From Thermoflexus hugenholtzii JAD2 (GTDB lineage: Bacteria > Chloroflexota > Chloroflexia > Chloroflexales > Roseiflexaceae), in assembly GCA_945881915.1 (NCBI GenBank), contig CAMCVW010000006.1, forward strand, positions 61,936-125,935: DNA of 64,000 nt, read 5' to 3'. Positions 16,704 through 25,739 of the stretch are shown one piece after another. Position 1 is the stretch's first letter; each line of letters begins with the position of its first letter. The notes under the pieces are model-generated. The model saw only the letters and a program-made list of their open reading frames with translations. It was not told where the DNA came from and did not search any database. The position numbers and the translations under genes were made by a program.

Positions 16704-16731
16704 CATAATTCATAATTCATAATTCATAATT
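16704..16731. repeat. Heptanucleotide tandem repeat CATAATT x4, running into a gene end
   Basis: Four perfect CATAATT units. Read on the minus strand they supply the last codons (NYEL) and the TGA stop (16719-16717) of the glycerate kinase gene. A third, sequence-unrelated heptamer tract besides 7458 and 10935. Confidence 0.85.
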
Positions 16732-18054
16732 TTCAACAAGTGCCACAACGACATCATTCACATTCGTCCCCGTCGGACCGGGCAGCAGCAGATCGCCGAG
16801 TGCCGCAAATAACGGATAGGCGTCGTTCTGGGTGAGGTGTCGATGTGGGTCGTGCCCGAGTGCCGCTGCACGTGCCCACGTCGTGTGGTCGACGACTGCC
16901 CCGGCGGCGTCGGTAGGACCATCACCGCCATCAGTGGCATAGGTGGCCACCAGGCACTCCGGGCCAGCAGCGATGCCTTGTGCAAGCGCCAGCGCGACGG
17001 TCTGATTGCGACCACCCAGACCGTGATTGGCAGCGAGCGTGACGGTGGTCTCGCCGCCCCACAGCAGACAGCGTGGTACTGCACTGGGTGGCAATGCACA
17101 AATGGTCTGGGCGATGGATGTGCCGACCTCGTGCGCTTCACCCTGCAGGGTCGCGCTGACGAGCGTCGGTTCGTACCCGAGTGCCCGGGCTGTCGTGGCA
17201 GCTGCGGCGAGTGATTGACCGATATCTGCAATGATGTGGGTTGCCTGCGCAACCGGTTGTATGGTCATTGGGGAGCGACAAATCGCCAGAATCGCAGAAT
17301 CGACCTGATCGATGATGTGATAGTCACGCAACACCTGCAGGGCAGCTTCGGCATCGTCGGGATTGGCTACGGTCGGACCCGAGGCAATGGCTGGCAGGCT
17401 GTTCCCGATGACATCAGACAGAATCAATGTGCGCAGCGTGGTGTGCGCACCGGCGCGTGCCAACCCCCCGCCTTTGATGGTGTCGATACGGCGGCGCACC
17501 GTATTGATGGCGTTGATGTCGGCGCCACTGGCGAGCAGCAACCGGGTGAGGTCTTGGAGCATGTGCAGGCTGATGCCCGCTGCCAGATCGACCATCAATG
17601 CCGACCCCCCGCCCGATAGTAATACCAGCACCAGGTCTGCGGGGTGCGCCGTCGCCACAAGGGTGCGGGCTGCGACACCAGCCGCGCTACTGCGTTCGTT
17701 GGGTACCGGGTGCCCGGCAGGGTGGTAGGTCAACCGGGGGTCACGCTGCAGTGCCGGGTCGATGTCTTTGTAGATGACCAGGCCGTGACTGAGCGCGCCC
17801 CCCAGCACGGCGCAGGCTGCTGCGGCCATGGCCGGCGCTGCTTTCCCGACACACAGCAAAATGACCCGGCGTGGTTGGAGGACTTCACCCGCCACACGAA
17901 TCTGGCGTGCGTCGGCCTGGAGCACACGGCGGATTTGCGCGCCGGGATCGGCAGCGAGGGTGGCTGCCGCCAGGATCTGCGCCAATGCTGCCCCGCTGCG
18001 GTGCGCACTGCCCACGCATGTCGCATACGGATTGCGGTCAGAATGGCTGCTCAT
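16717..18054 (-). CDS. Glycerate 2-kinase (MOFRL family)
   Basis: 445 residues. GckA/TtuD-type kinase that phosphorylates D-glycerate to 2-phosphoglycerate. N-terminal domain: VILLCVGKAAPAMAAAA (about 62-78) and LVLLSGGGSALM (about 142-153). C-terminal MOFRL domain: LLWGGETTVTLAANHGLGGRNQ (about 345-366), split here by no frameshift, and ATDGGDGPTDAAGAVVD (about 386-402). Start chosen at ATG 18054, whose ATGA overlaps the stop of the upstream membrane-protein gene; a longer frame to 18168 lies inside that gene and is not real. The stop codon lies inside a CATAATT heptamer repeat, so the last few residues are repeat-derived. Confidence 0.9.
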   Translation of the reverse strand: MSSHSDRNPYATCVGSAHRSGAALAQILAAATLAADPGAQIRRVLQADARQIRVAGEVLQPRRVILLCVGKAAPAMAAAACAVLGGALSHGLVIYKDIDPALQRDPRLTYHPAGHPVPNERSSAAGVAARTLVATAHPADLVLVLLSGGGSALMVDLAAGISLHMLQDLTRLLLASGADINAINTVRRRIDTIKGGGLARAGAHTTLRTLILSDVIGNSLPAIASGPTVANPDDAEAALQVLRDYHIIDQVDSAILAICRSPMTIQPVAQATHIIADIGQSLAAAATTARALGYEPTLVSATLQGEAHEVGTSIAQTICALPPSAVPRCLLWGGETTVTLAANHGLGGRNQTVALALAQGIAAGPECLVATYATDGGDGPTDAAGAVVDHTTWARAAALGHDPHRHLTQNDAYPLFAALGDLLLPGPTGTNVNDVVVALVENYEL

Positions 18055-19937
18055 ACGCGTGGGCGCTGCGGCCAAAATGCAGCGATTGTTGCAAGTATCA
18101 CCACACCCCAAATAGCCAGCTGGACGGGCCATATGGGCGCCGAGGCCGGCACACTCAGGTACGACCACCAGACATCATAGAAGCCGCTGCGTGAATCACT
18201 CGCCCAAACGCGCATGGCGTTGGGTACATCGGGCATACGCGACGGCGGGGTGAGGTGTGCCCAGATGGGCAGCGGAGCACCGTTGTTTGTAACGCGTACC
18301 TGCTGCACCAAAGGCCCGAGCGTGGGGTACCAGTCGTGCTGCGGTAATCCAGCCACACGGACACCGTTGGTTTGCAGTGTCACTGTGTGCATCCCGCCGG
18401 GGACTAGCAGGGTGAGCCGCCGTGGTGGGCAACTCGCGACTGCGATGAGCTGAGCGTCGTCGAGCAGGATGCTGACCGGACTGGCTTGTTCTGCTGCGAC
18501 ACAGGTGTGTATGGTCAGCGTCATGATGGTGGGGGATACCCCATTCGGACGAATCAAGAAGCTGGCATTCGGCGCTGCAAAGCGTGGAAATTGCTCGCCG
18601 CTGCTGCGATTTCCTTCGCTGTAGCTAAAGCCCGACAACGTCACTCCCGGTGCAGTGGTAATCGCCCAATCGAGGCCGAGTTGTGCTCCCAGCATGCGCA
18701 GGTGGCCGATAATCGGCGAGGCGGATGGCTCTTGGTACCGTGCGCGCTCGTCGCGCGTATCGATGATGTAGGCATTCAGGTTGATGGCCAAGCCGCCCAG
18801 CTGGACCGCCATGGTCAGCGCGATGAGTGGCGTCAGAATCGCCCAACGGACGTTCCTCGTCGTACTGGCGAGGCGTGCGTATACCGCGGACACCGGCAAT
18901 ATCATGAACGGCAGGCAGAGGAGCAGATACCGTGGTCCCCAGGCACCATCACCATGCCAAAAAACCACATTGGTGTGCACGAATATCACTGCACCACACA
19001 TCGCCAATGGCGCCAGGCTCCAGCGCAGATCGCGGCGCAGGAGGAACATTCCCACAGGCCATAGGAGCAGCAACGGCGCATACAGAAAAATGCTCTTGCC
19101 GCTACTCAAAAATTGTCCGTAGATGCCGGTGACAATGTTACCCCATTCAATGGCATAGCTACTCTGGTTCTTGCTATAGCCCGAACTGAGCAACCCGCCG
19201 CGGGCCAGCACGTTATAACAGAGAAAAACAGCAAGGGCCACGGTTGCACCAGCTGCCCACCGCAGCAACGTCTGCCAGTCGCGTCGCTGCAGGCAACTCA
19301 ACCCGATACACAGCGCAATCACCGCGACGGCGGGCGCGATGGCGATTTTGGATAACAGCGCAGGGAGGCAGGCAACCCCGCTGAGGAACACATATTTGGG
19401 TGACAGCGACGTGTCGGTCGACGCCAAAAAAACCGGCAGTGCGGCACAGAGCAGCCAGAGTGATGCATTGGGTTCGGAATAAAAGCTCCCGGCGTATTCC
19501 CAGGCGGGCGTTGCATAGATGTAGGTGATGGCAAGTGCTAACCCCAGCCCAGGACGTTTTGTGTGCTGTGTGACCAGCCAGCCCAGCAGTGTGCCGATGG
19601 CAGCGACGATAAGTGCATTGCCCCAGGTGGCGGGTATGCGCAGCAGCCAGGCGTGCATCTCGGTGGGACCGAGTGCGCCGAGGAGCGCCCCGATAGGCAG
19701 TGTCACGAGGGCGATGATTGATTGCAACGGCCCGTACACACTCAGGATGGGCTGATCGGTGCTCACAGAGCTATCGAATAGGGCGCGGATGGCTTGCCAG
19801 AGGCGTAACGTGGTGGCAAACATTCTTTCTTCGTCGCTCGCATAAAAGTGCCCACTGCCCGTGGCGATGAGTACTGCTGTGGACAACCAAAAAATCATGC
19901 GCGCCGGATATGCCGCGAGTTTGCTGAATCGAGTCAC
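18051..19937 (-). CDS. Multi-pass membrane protein, GT-C/PMT-like glycosyltransferase candidate
   Basis: 628 residues from GTG 19937, preceded by AAAGGTGG; the longer frame to 20048 overlaps the divergent pepT gene. About 11-12 helices fill residues 1-400, followed by a soluble beta-rich C-terminal part and a final helix near 600. The first loop has ASDEERMF, similar in position to the acidic catalytic loop of dolichyl-phosphate-mannose-type transferases, and later SVYGPLQS resembles a motif seen in GT39-like bacterial proteins. A lipid-linked-sugar glycosyltransferase is therefore likely but not proven. Its stop overlaps the glycerate kinase start. Confidence 0.65.
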   Translation of the reverse strand: MTRFSKLAAYPARMIFWLSTAVLIATGSGHFYASDEERMFATTLRLWQAIRALFDSSVSTDQPILSVYGPLQSIIALVTLPIGALLGALGPTEMHAWLLRIPATWGNALIVAAIGTLLGWLVTQHTKRPGLGLALAITYIYATPAWEYAGSFYSEPNASLWLLCAALPVFLASTDTSLSPKYVFLSGVACLPALLSKIAIAPAVAVIALCIGLSCLQRRDWQTLLRWAAGATVALAVFLCYNVLARGGLLSSGYSKNQSSYAIEWGNIVTGIYGQFLSSGKSIFLYAPLLLLWPVGMFLLRRDLRWSLAPLAMCGAVIFVHTNVVFWHGDGAWGPRYLLLCLPFMILPVSAVYARLASTTRNVRWAILTPLIALTMAVQLGGLAINLNAYIIDTRDERARYQEPSASPIIGHLRMLGAQLGLDWAITTAPGVTLSGFSYSEGNRSSGEQFPRFAAPNASFLIRPNGVSPTIMTLTIHTCVAAEQASPVSILLDDAQLIAVASCPPRRLTLLVPGGMHTVTLQTNGVRVAGLPQHDWYPTLGPLVQQVRVTNNGAPLPIWAHLTPPSRMPDVPNAMRVWASDSRSGFYDVWWSYLSVPASAPIWPVQLAIWGVVILATIAAFWPQRPRV

Positions 19938-19964
19938 AAAGCCACCTTTAATGTCGTTTTGTTC

Positions 19965-20006
19965 ATTATACAAGGCGTTCTCGTACCGAGTCGTCACGCG
20001 TATAAT
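19965..20006. promoter_or_regulatory. Divergent -10 elements between the GT-C-like gene and pepT
   Basis: TATAAT on the + strand at 20001-20006, 29 nt before the pepT ATG, and TATAAT on the minus strand at 19970-19965, 28 nt before GTG 19937. The -35 regions are weak on both strands. Confidence 0.45.
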
Positions 20007-20035
20007 GACCGCAGTCAATGTCGAAAGGAAGTCTG

Positions 20036-21277
20036 ATGCCACACGCACTACGCGAGCGATTCTTGCGATATGTCAAAATCCACACCACCAGCGATCCATA
20101 TGCCAAGTCGTATCCGTCGACGGAGCGACAGTGGGATTTGCTCCGCTTGTTGAAAACCGAACTGACCGAATTGGGTGCCCACAACGTCGTCATCACCGAG
20201 CATGGCTATGTGATGGCCACCATCCCGGCAACACCCGGCTACGAACACAAGCCGGTCGTGGCATTTTTGGCACACGTCGACACCGCCCCTGACTACAGCG
20301 GCGAAAACGTCAAACCCATCGTGCATGCCGACTACGACGGACGAACCATTGTGCTCCCGGATGACCCGCGCCAAGTCATCGACCCCAAAAATCCTATGTA
20401 CGCAGATATTCTGACTGCGGTTGGCAAAGACCTCATCACCGCTTCTGGCTTGACGCTGCTGGGTGCCGACGATAAAGCCGGAATCGCCATCATCATGACC
20501 GCTACGGCACGGTTGTTGGCCGACAAAAGCAGCACCCACGGCCCGATTCGCGTCTGCTTCAATCCAGACGAAGAAATAGGTCATGGCGTCGATCACCTCG
20601 ACATCGCCCAGCTGGGTGCAGTAGCCGCATACACCTTCGATGGCGGTGCCGTGGGCGAAGTCAGTTGGGAGACGTTCTCGGCAGATGGTGCCGTGGTCGA
20701 AATAACCGGCGTCTCGACGCACCCCGGTACGGCCCATGCCTACGGGATGGTCAATGCCGTCCACTTGGCTGGCAAGTTGCTGAGCATGCTGCCGCGTGAA
20801 TTTTCCGCACCCGAAAGCACGACTGGTCGTGGCGGCTTTATCCACCCCACTAGTATCGAAGGCTCGACGGCGAGTGCCACTGTGCGATTTATCATTCGCG
20901 ATCACGACAATGAAAAATTGGCAGCCAAAGGTGAAATGCTCCGACTCATCTGCGCCGCACTCCAAGCCGGCTACCCCACCGCAGAGGTTCGCTGTACCAT
21001 CAGCTCTTCGTACCGAAACATGGGCTATTGGTTGCGTGATAGGCCCGAAATCATGGAGAAACTGCGCGCAGCCTGCGCCGACGTGGGGATTCAATCCTAC
21101 GATGAACCGGTCCGGGGCGGCACAGACGGATCACGCTTGACGGAACGCGGCTTGCTCACTCCCAATGTCTTTACGGGTGGCCACAATGCCCACGGCCCAC
21201 TGGAATGGGTCACCGTCCAAGACATGGAACGCGGCAGTGACGTGATGATCGCGCTGGCAAAACGCTGGGCAGAATAG
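20036..21277 (+). CDS. pepT: Peptidase T (tripeptide aminopeptidase)
   Basis: 413 residues, zinc-dependent M20B peptidase that removes the N-terminal residue of tripeptides in the cytoplasm. Metal and catalytic signatures are intact: FLAHVDTAPD (about 80-89), GADDKAGIA (about 140-148), the catalytic Glu pair in NPDEEIGHG (about 173-181), STHPGTAHAYGMVNA in the dimerisation lid (about 221-235), and GGTDGSRLTERGL (about 356-368). ATG 20036 follows GAAAGGAAG; the ATG at 20018 is upstream of that site. A strong terminator follows at 21330. Confidence 0.95.
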   Translation: MPHALRERFLRYVKIHTTSDPYAKSYPSTERQWDLLRLLKTELTELGAHNVVITEHGYVMATIPATPGYEHKPVVAFLAHVDTAPDYSGENVKPIVHADYDGRTIVLPDDPRQVIDPKNPMYADILTAVGKDLITASGLTLLGADDKAGIAIIMTATARLLADKSSTHGPIRVCFNPDEEIGHGVDHLDIAQLGAVAAYTFDGGAVGEVSWETFSADGAVVEITGVSTHPGTAHAYGMVNAVHLAGKLLSMLPREFSAPESTTGRGGFIHPTSIEGSTASATVRFIIRDHDNEKLAAKGEMLRLICAALQAGYPTAEVRCTISSSYRNMGYWLRDRPEIMEKLRAACADVGIQSYDEPVRGGTDGSRLTERGLLTPNVFTGGHNAHGPLEWVTVQDMERGSDVMIALAKRWAE

Positions 21278-21329
21278 CGAAAATGCCGCACGCCAGTGAC
21301 GTACGGCGGATGTTTTGCGCGGGATTTGC

Positions 21330-21363
21330 TGACCACGAACGATAGTTCGTGGTCACTTTTTTT
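21330..21363 (+). terminator. Rho-independent terminator after pepT
   Basis: TGACCACGAAC / GTTCGTGGTCA hairpin with a GATA loop, then a run of seven T. Confidence 0.9.
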
Positions 21364-21458
21364 CGCTTTTTTTACTAAACCATGAATGAACTCAACAAAA
21401 ACCCTTTAACTTCGTAAAAAAAAGGTACCCATAAAGGAGCCGAATAAGGAGTCGACTG

Positions 21459-22445
21459 ATGGATGCGACGTGGATTTGGATAGCATTTAATCTCTTTGTG
21501 GTGGGAATGTTAGCCTTGGATTTGGGTGTTTTTCACCGGCAAGCACACGCGGTCAGCGTGAAGGAAGCAACCTGGTGGAGTGTCGCATGGATTAGTTTAG
21601 CACTCGTCTTCAATGCGGGTATTTACTTTTATTGGCAGCAATTGTGGCCCGATAGTGCATATACCAACCAAGACGCAGCGTTAGCGTTTTTGACCGGATA
21701 TCTCATCGAAAAATCGCTCAGCATTGATAATGTGTTTGTGTTTGTGCTCATCTTTGGATCGTTTGCCGTGCCTGCGGCCTACCAGCACCGCGTGTTGTTC
21801 TGGGGAGTGCTCGGCGCACTCGTGCTGCGTGGCATCATGATTGCAGCGGGAGCTGCTTTGATAACCGAGTTCCACTGGGTAATCTGGATTTTCGGTGGAT
21901 TCTTGATCTTCACCGGTATCCGAATGGTGACGAGTGATGGGCATGCAAGTGACCCGACCCAGCACACGATGGTGAAGGTGTTGCGGCGCATATTCCCGGT
22001 GACCGAAGGATACGAGGGGCAGTCGTTCTTTGTGAAGCGTAACGGGATGTTGATGGCGACGCCATTGCTGGCGGTGCTGTTGGTGGTCGAGGTCAGCGAC
22101 GTGATTTTTGCGGTCGATTCGATTCCGGCGATTTTTGCCGTGACGACGGACCCGTTCATCGTGTATACATCGAATGTCTTCGCTATTTTGGGATTGCGCT
22201 CGTTGTACTTTGTCATGGTGGGTGCAATGGATTCGGTGCGCTACCTCAAGCCGGCGTTGGCGTTCATTCTGAGCTTCGTCGGTGTCAAAATGCTCCTTCC
22301 AGATGCTACCTATTATCTGCTCGGTGACAAAATGCACATCCCCGTGCAGTGGTCGTTGGGTGTGATTGTCCTCACACTGGTCGTGGCGGTGCTCGCATCG
22401 GTATTTGCCAATCGGCGCGATGCAGCCCGCAGTGGCCACGCCTAG
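21459..22445 (+). CDS. TerC/Alx-family integral membrane protein
   Basis: 328 residues with nine or so predicted helices. The family signatures FLTGYLIEKSLSIDNVFVF (about 78-96) and VEVSDVIFAVDSIPAIFAVT (about 211-230) hold conserved acidic residues in the membrane, proposed to bind Mn2+ or other metal ions. TerC/Alx proteins are linked to metal-ion efflux and metalation of exported enzymes. Two AAGGAG tracts lie before the ATG at 21459; the nearer is AAGGAGTCGACTG-ATG. I looked for a yybP-ykoY manganese riboswitch upstream and saw none. Confidence 0.92.
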   Translation: MDATWIWIAFNLFVVGMLALDLGVFHRQAHAVSVKEATWWSVAWISLALVFNAGIYFYWQQLWPDSAYTNQDAALAFLTGYLIEKSLSIDNVFVFVLIFGSFAVPAAYQHRVLFWGVLGALVLRGIMIAAGAALITEFHWVIWIFGGFLIFTGIRMVTSDGHASDPTQHTMVKVLRRIFPVTEGYEGQSFFVKRNGMLMATPLLAVLLVVEVSDVIFAVDSIPAIFAVTTDPFIVYTSNVFAILGLRSLYFVMVGAMDSVRYLKPALAFILSFVGVKMLLPDATYYLLGDKMHIPVQWSLGVIVLTLVVAVLASVFANRRDAARSGHA

Positions 22446-22463
22446 ACAAGTGTCCCTCGAACG

Positions 22464-22494
22464 GTCCCGCACGGTACGCCGTGCGGGACTTTTG
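22464..22494 (+). terminator. Rho-independent terminator after the TerC gene
   Basis: GTCCCGCACGG/CCGTGCGGGAC stem followed by TTTT. The stem resembles the dispersed palindromes at 12641 and 56081 in composition. Confidence 0.8.
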
Positions 22495-22582
22495 TCTGTG
22501 TACTGGCGTCGTTAGGCAGTCTGGGTGTGGGCGAGTCAACGGCTGTGCGGCAGCGCTCGCGCTGACGTGTTTTGGGATGACA

Positions 22583-22611
22583 GAGCGCGGCGTATGCAAT
22601 ACGCCGCGCTC
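22583..22611. terminator. Strong GC-rich hairpin between convergent genes
   Basis: GAGCGCGGCGTAT / ATACGCCGCGCTC with a 2-nt loop. It lies between the TerC gene and the end of the minus-strand secreted-protein gene. Only a short pyrimidine tail follows. Confidence 0.55.
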
Positions 22612-22666
22612 CTCTTTGATGTCGTCACCGGGTGCGACAGATATGTCGCCGTGAGGCCCGTGGAGG

Positions 22667-23242
22667 TTAGTTTTTTTGTCCGTAGTAGAGAAAGCCGAAT
22701 CCGGCAAAGCCGCAGATGAGCATCAACATGATCAGAGGTTGCGTGCCCCACAGATGCAGGCTGTGGACAATTCCTGACGTAGTCTGCAGGGCTGGATTCT
22801 TCGAGATGGGTTGGGTCAACGGTTGGAGGGGTGCGGGGGTCGGCAATATAATCGCAGTCGGTTGCACAACAGGCTGGCTCTGCGTGGCTGTATCTAGTGC
22901 TTTTTGTACCGGGACGACCACGGTATCACCGCTTGTGCCGACTACGGGAGCGGCAATGATGGCTGTTGCGAAGACCGTGTCACTGGTTTCGGGGACGGCA
23001 GTTGCGATTGGTGCCGTGACATCGCTCGTGCGCCCGCTCACGGTCGCAATCGGCTGTATCGTCGCTTCTGTGCCCACACCAGCAGCTGCGGTGGCTTCGG
23101 GGAGTGCACTGGGTAATTGTTCTGCGGTGGCGGTCGGCGATGGTTCTGCGGTGGCGGTAGGAATGGGCGTGTAAGTGGGTGGCACGATTGCTGCTGTCGG
23201 CAGAAGCTTGTCTTCGGCGCAGGCATGACTCTGTACACTCAT
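22667..23242 (-). CDS. Pro/Thr/Ala-rich surface protein with C-terminal membrane helix (signal peptide out of frame)
   Basis: 191 residues from ATG 23242. The protein is a low-complexity Pro/Thr/Ala/Val chain with TATAEPSPTATAEQ-type repeats. It ends in a hydrophobic helix (PLIMLMLICGFAGFGFLYYG) and a short QKN tail, so the body is probably outside the cell with a C-terminal anchor. No signal peptide is in this frame. A perfect one, with its own ribosome site, ends 4 nt into this gene in another frame (23239-23304). The coding region therefore looks frameshifted by sequence error, mutation or programmed slippage. Function unknown. Confidence 0.6.
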   Translation of the reverse strand: MSVQSHACAEDKLLPTAAIVPPTYTPIPTATAEPSPTATAEQLPSALPEATAAAGVGTEATIQPIATVSGRTSDVTAPIATAVPETSDTVFATAIIAAPVVGTSGDTVVVPVQKALDTATQSQPVVQPTAIILPTPAPLQPLTQPISKNPALQTTSGIVHSLHLWGTQPLIMLMLICGFAGFGFLYYGQKN

Positions 23243-23304
23243 AAACGTACGAGGAGGACGCAGACAACAACGCTGCTGATGAATGTGATGGTGAAGCGTG
23301 TCAT
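23239..23304 (-). other. Signal-peptide-like mini-ORF just before the Pro/Thr-rich gene
   Basis: 21 codons from ATG 23304 (GAGGG ribosome site): MTRFTITF, then ISSVVVCVLLVRL and TGA. The TGA overlaps the next ATG (ATGA at 23242-23239). Its sequence is a textbook N-region and hydrophobic core. Joined to the next frame it would give a signal peptide followed by SVQSHACAED. Confidence 0.5.
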
Positions 23305-23457
23305 ACGGACCCTCATTACTACAATATGTAACAAATATACCACAATGTATCGTAGGTTCCATGCTGTCGGAGTGACTGTGACGCCGTTGGCTACATGTCG
23401 ATGACGTTTGTCATGAACTTGTAATCGATGTGTTCGGTTGATCTGATCGTGCAACTA

Positions 23458-23486
23458 TTGACAGAAAAACGTAATAGTGATATAAA
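23458..23486 (+). promoter_or_regulatory. Sigma-70-type promoter for the VIT/vWA gene
   Basis: TTGACA (23458-23463), a 17-nt spacer and TATAAA (23481-23486), 28 nt before ATG 23515. Confidence 0.7.
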
Positions 23487-23514
23487 TAATCATCGAGTGA
23501 AAAAGGAGAATGCA

Positions 23515-25656
23515 ATGCGAGAACACGAACATGCCCAGATGGAAGCGACGAACGGTGCGTTGGTGGTGTTGCAATCGGTGGCCGTAGAAGTCGACGTGGT
23601 GGGGATGTACGTCGCGATGGAGACGACGCAGACCTACCAAAATCCGACCGACGATGTATTGGACGTGCGCTACACGTTCCCCATGCCGGCTACGGCTACG
23701 TTGCTGGGGGTGTCGTTTACGGTGCGCGGCAAGCAGTTTGTGGGGCAGGTACATCCGGCCCCCGAAGCACGTGCACGCAAGCAAAAAGCCGTCGATGACG
23801 GCGACACGGTGTTGTTGCTGACGCACACTGCCGGCATGTACACGGCGAATATCGGCAATCTCGGGGCAGGCGAAACGGTGGTTGTGACGGTTCGCAGTAG
23901 TGAGTTGCTGGTCCCTAACGGCGGCACCTTGCGGATAGCGGTCCCTACCACGATTGCGCCGCGCTACGGCAACCCGGCTGCGTCGGGGCTGAGCCGCGAA
24001 GAAGCGCCCGAGACAGGGATTGACGTGGTCTATCCGTTCAGCTTTGTGGCCCAGATCCATGGTGTGGATGCGGCGCAGCTGACGGTGCCGAGTCATGTGG
24101 CACAGATTGTACAGAGCGAGTCACTGACGACGGTGCATATCGACGGCGCGACGATGGATCGTGATGTGGTGCTGTTGATCGGCGGGTATGGCGATTACCG
24201 GACGAGCGTGCAGGGGATGCATGCGGGGCAACAGTGGTATGCGAGCTTTGTGCAGATCCCGGTGCTGGCGGATCAGGTCGACGAGCCGATGCATGTCAAA
24301 TTGTTGGTCGATTGTTCGGGGTCGATGGGTGGGACGTCGATTGTGCAGGCCCGCAGTGCAGTGACGCGGTTGTTGTCGCTGTTGCGTGACGGGGATTCGA
24401 TCGCGGTGACGCGGTTTGGATCAACGGTGGTCGACGTGACGCCTGGCTTGATGACCGTGGGGAAGACCGTGCGGGCGCAGATGCAGCAGTGGATCAAGAC
24501 CATCGATGCCGACTTGGGCGGTACCGAGACTGTCAAAGCTTTGACGCATGTGCTTGCCATGCCGACGAACGATCATCCGTGTGTGGTGATTTTGTTGACC
24601 GACGGCGAGGCATACGGGATTGCAGCAGTCGCCAGTAAGATGAGCAAACTGGGTCACGCGGTGTACCCGTTGGTGATTGGCCATACGCCGGCCGATAGCG
24701 AGTTGCGCAAGCTTGCCGAGGCTACGCGCGGATTTTGTGAGTCGGTGACCCCCAACGAGCGCATCGACGATGCCATCACGCGGGTAGCGCAGCGCATCCG
24801 GTCGATCCCGGTGGCGAAGTCGGTGCTCGACACTGGCGCTGCGGTGCGTGCCTGGCAGAGTGGGGCGGTGCCACAGTTCCGAGGGTTGCATCAGTTGGTG
24901 ACAGGGGCCATGGATCGACCCGTAGAACAGGTGCTCCAGGTTGACGGTGTGGCATACCCGCTGACGACTCAGGTCGTTCCCGAGGCATTGATTGGGGACT
25001 TCAGTCGGACGGTGGCAGCGACGCATCTACCCAATCTGGCCAATCAGTTCCGCATCGACTGGGCGGTGACCCATCAGTTGGTGACCGACGAGACGGCACT
25101 GGTCGCAGTCGCGGTGCATGCCCTCGACGAGAAGGTCATCGGCCACACCATAGCGGTCAAGGTACAGCAGCAGATGGCCGAGGATTGGCATGGTGGTCGG
25201 ATGCAAGCCGTGATGTACAGTGCGCCGCAGTACGCTCCGTTGTCCGGGGTGTATCGCAGGGCAGCACGTATGCAGGATATGGATGTTGATTTCGAAATTG
25301 CCGATAGTTTCGGACCAATAGAAAACAGAGTGATGTCAGCACCACCCACCGCTGCAGCATTGAGTGCCGAATATGAAAAGATGGGTGCTGCAGAGCGATT
25401 GGAACTCGCCGCGCTCCACCTCCTGGTGCTGTATCCCGACGTTACCACCTGGTCATTTGATCGCTTGGCTGAAGTCAATCTCGATGCAGACATTATCGAT
25501 GCATGTAAGGCAATTACCGGCTACCCAGAGGCCCAAATCGTATTGGCATTGATGGTCTGTATCCTGGGTCCAGATCAGGCAGGATTGCCGGCGGATGCTG
25601 TGGCTGCCGTGCCTGCCGCATTACTCGGTGGGCTCCGCGTAATTATCAAAAGCTGA
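23515..25656 (+). CDS. VIT and von Willebrand factor A domain protein
   Basis: 713 residues. The N-terminal VIT domain (about 5-135) contains the conserved VDVVGMYVAMETTQTYQNP segment and TYTFPMP-like VRYTFPMPATATLLG. A vWA domain follows (about 255-430) with the metal-ion-dependent adhesion motif DCSGSMGG (about 271-278) and later ILLTDGEAYG. The C-terminal third is helical. No signal peptide or membrane helix is seen, so it is cytoplasmic or exported by an unusual route. Proteins of this build (inter-alpha-trypsin-inhibitor heavy-chain-like) are common in bacteria but rarely characterised. AAAGGAG precedes the ATG. Confidence 0.85.
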   Translation: MREHEHAQMEATNGALVVLQSVAVEVDVVGMYVAMETTQTYQNPTDDVLDVRYTFPMPATATLLGVSFTVRGKQFVGQVHPAPEARARKQKAVDDGDTVLLLTHTAGMYTANIGNLGAGETVVVTVRSSELLVPNGGTLRIAVPTTIAPRYGNPAASGLSREEAPETGIDVVYPFSFVAQIHGVDAAQLTVPSHVAQIVQSESLTTVHIDGATMDRDVVLLIGGYGDYRTSVQGMHAGQQWYASFVQIPVLADQVDEPMHVKLLVDCSGSMGGTSIVQARSAVTRLLSLLRDGDSIAVTRFGSTVVDVTPGLMTVGKTVRAQMQQWIKTIDADLGGTETVKALTHVLAMPTNDHPCVVILLTDGEAYGIAAVASKMSKLGHAVYPLVIGHTPADSELRKLAEATRGFCESVTPNERIDDAITRVAQRIRSIPVAKSVLDTGAAVRAWQSGAVPQFRGLHQLVTGAMDRPVEQVLQVDGVAYPLTTQVVPEALIGDFSRTVAATHLPNLANQFRIDWAVTHQLVTDETALVAVAVHALDEKVIGHTIAVKVQQQMAEDWHGGRMQAVMYSAPQYAPLSGVYRRAARMQDMDVDFEIADSFGPIENRVMSAPPTAAALSAEYEKMGAAERLELAALHLLVLYPDVTTWSFDRLAEVNLDADIIDACKAITGYPEAQIVLALMVCILGPDQAGLPADAVAAVPAALLGGLRVIIKS

Positions 25657-25679
25657 TGCCGCGGGGAGTGCAACACACG

Positions 25680-25716
25680 AACGTGCGAACGAGGAAACTC
25701 GTTCGCACGTTTTTTG
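25680..25716. terminator. Bidirectional rho-independent terminator
   Basis: AACGTGCGAACGAG / CTCGTTCGCACGTT with a short loop and six T on the + side. Serves the VIT/vWA gene and perhaps the convergent DMT gene. Confidence 0.88.
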
Positions 25717-25739
25717 GTTTTGATTGCGAGATATCCCCG

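Noticed and set aside
16717..18168. Glycerate kinase starting at 18168
   Set aside because: The extra N-terminus lies within the C-terminal coding region of the upstream gene and is not conserved-looking; ATG 18054 overlaps that stop neatly.
20048..21094. 348-codon minus-strand frame opposite pepT
   Set aside because: Shadow of peptidase T; no start signal or recognisable domain.
21364..21458. Manganese (yybP-ykoY) riboswitch before the TerC gene
   Set aside because: The conserved GGGGAGTAG-type strand and second arm are not seen; the leader is short and A-rich.
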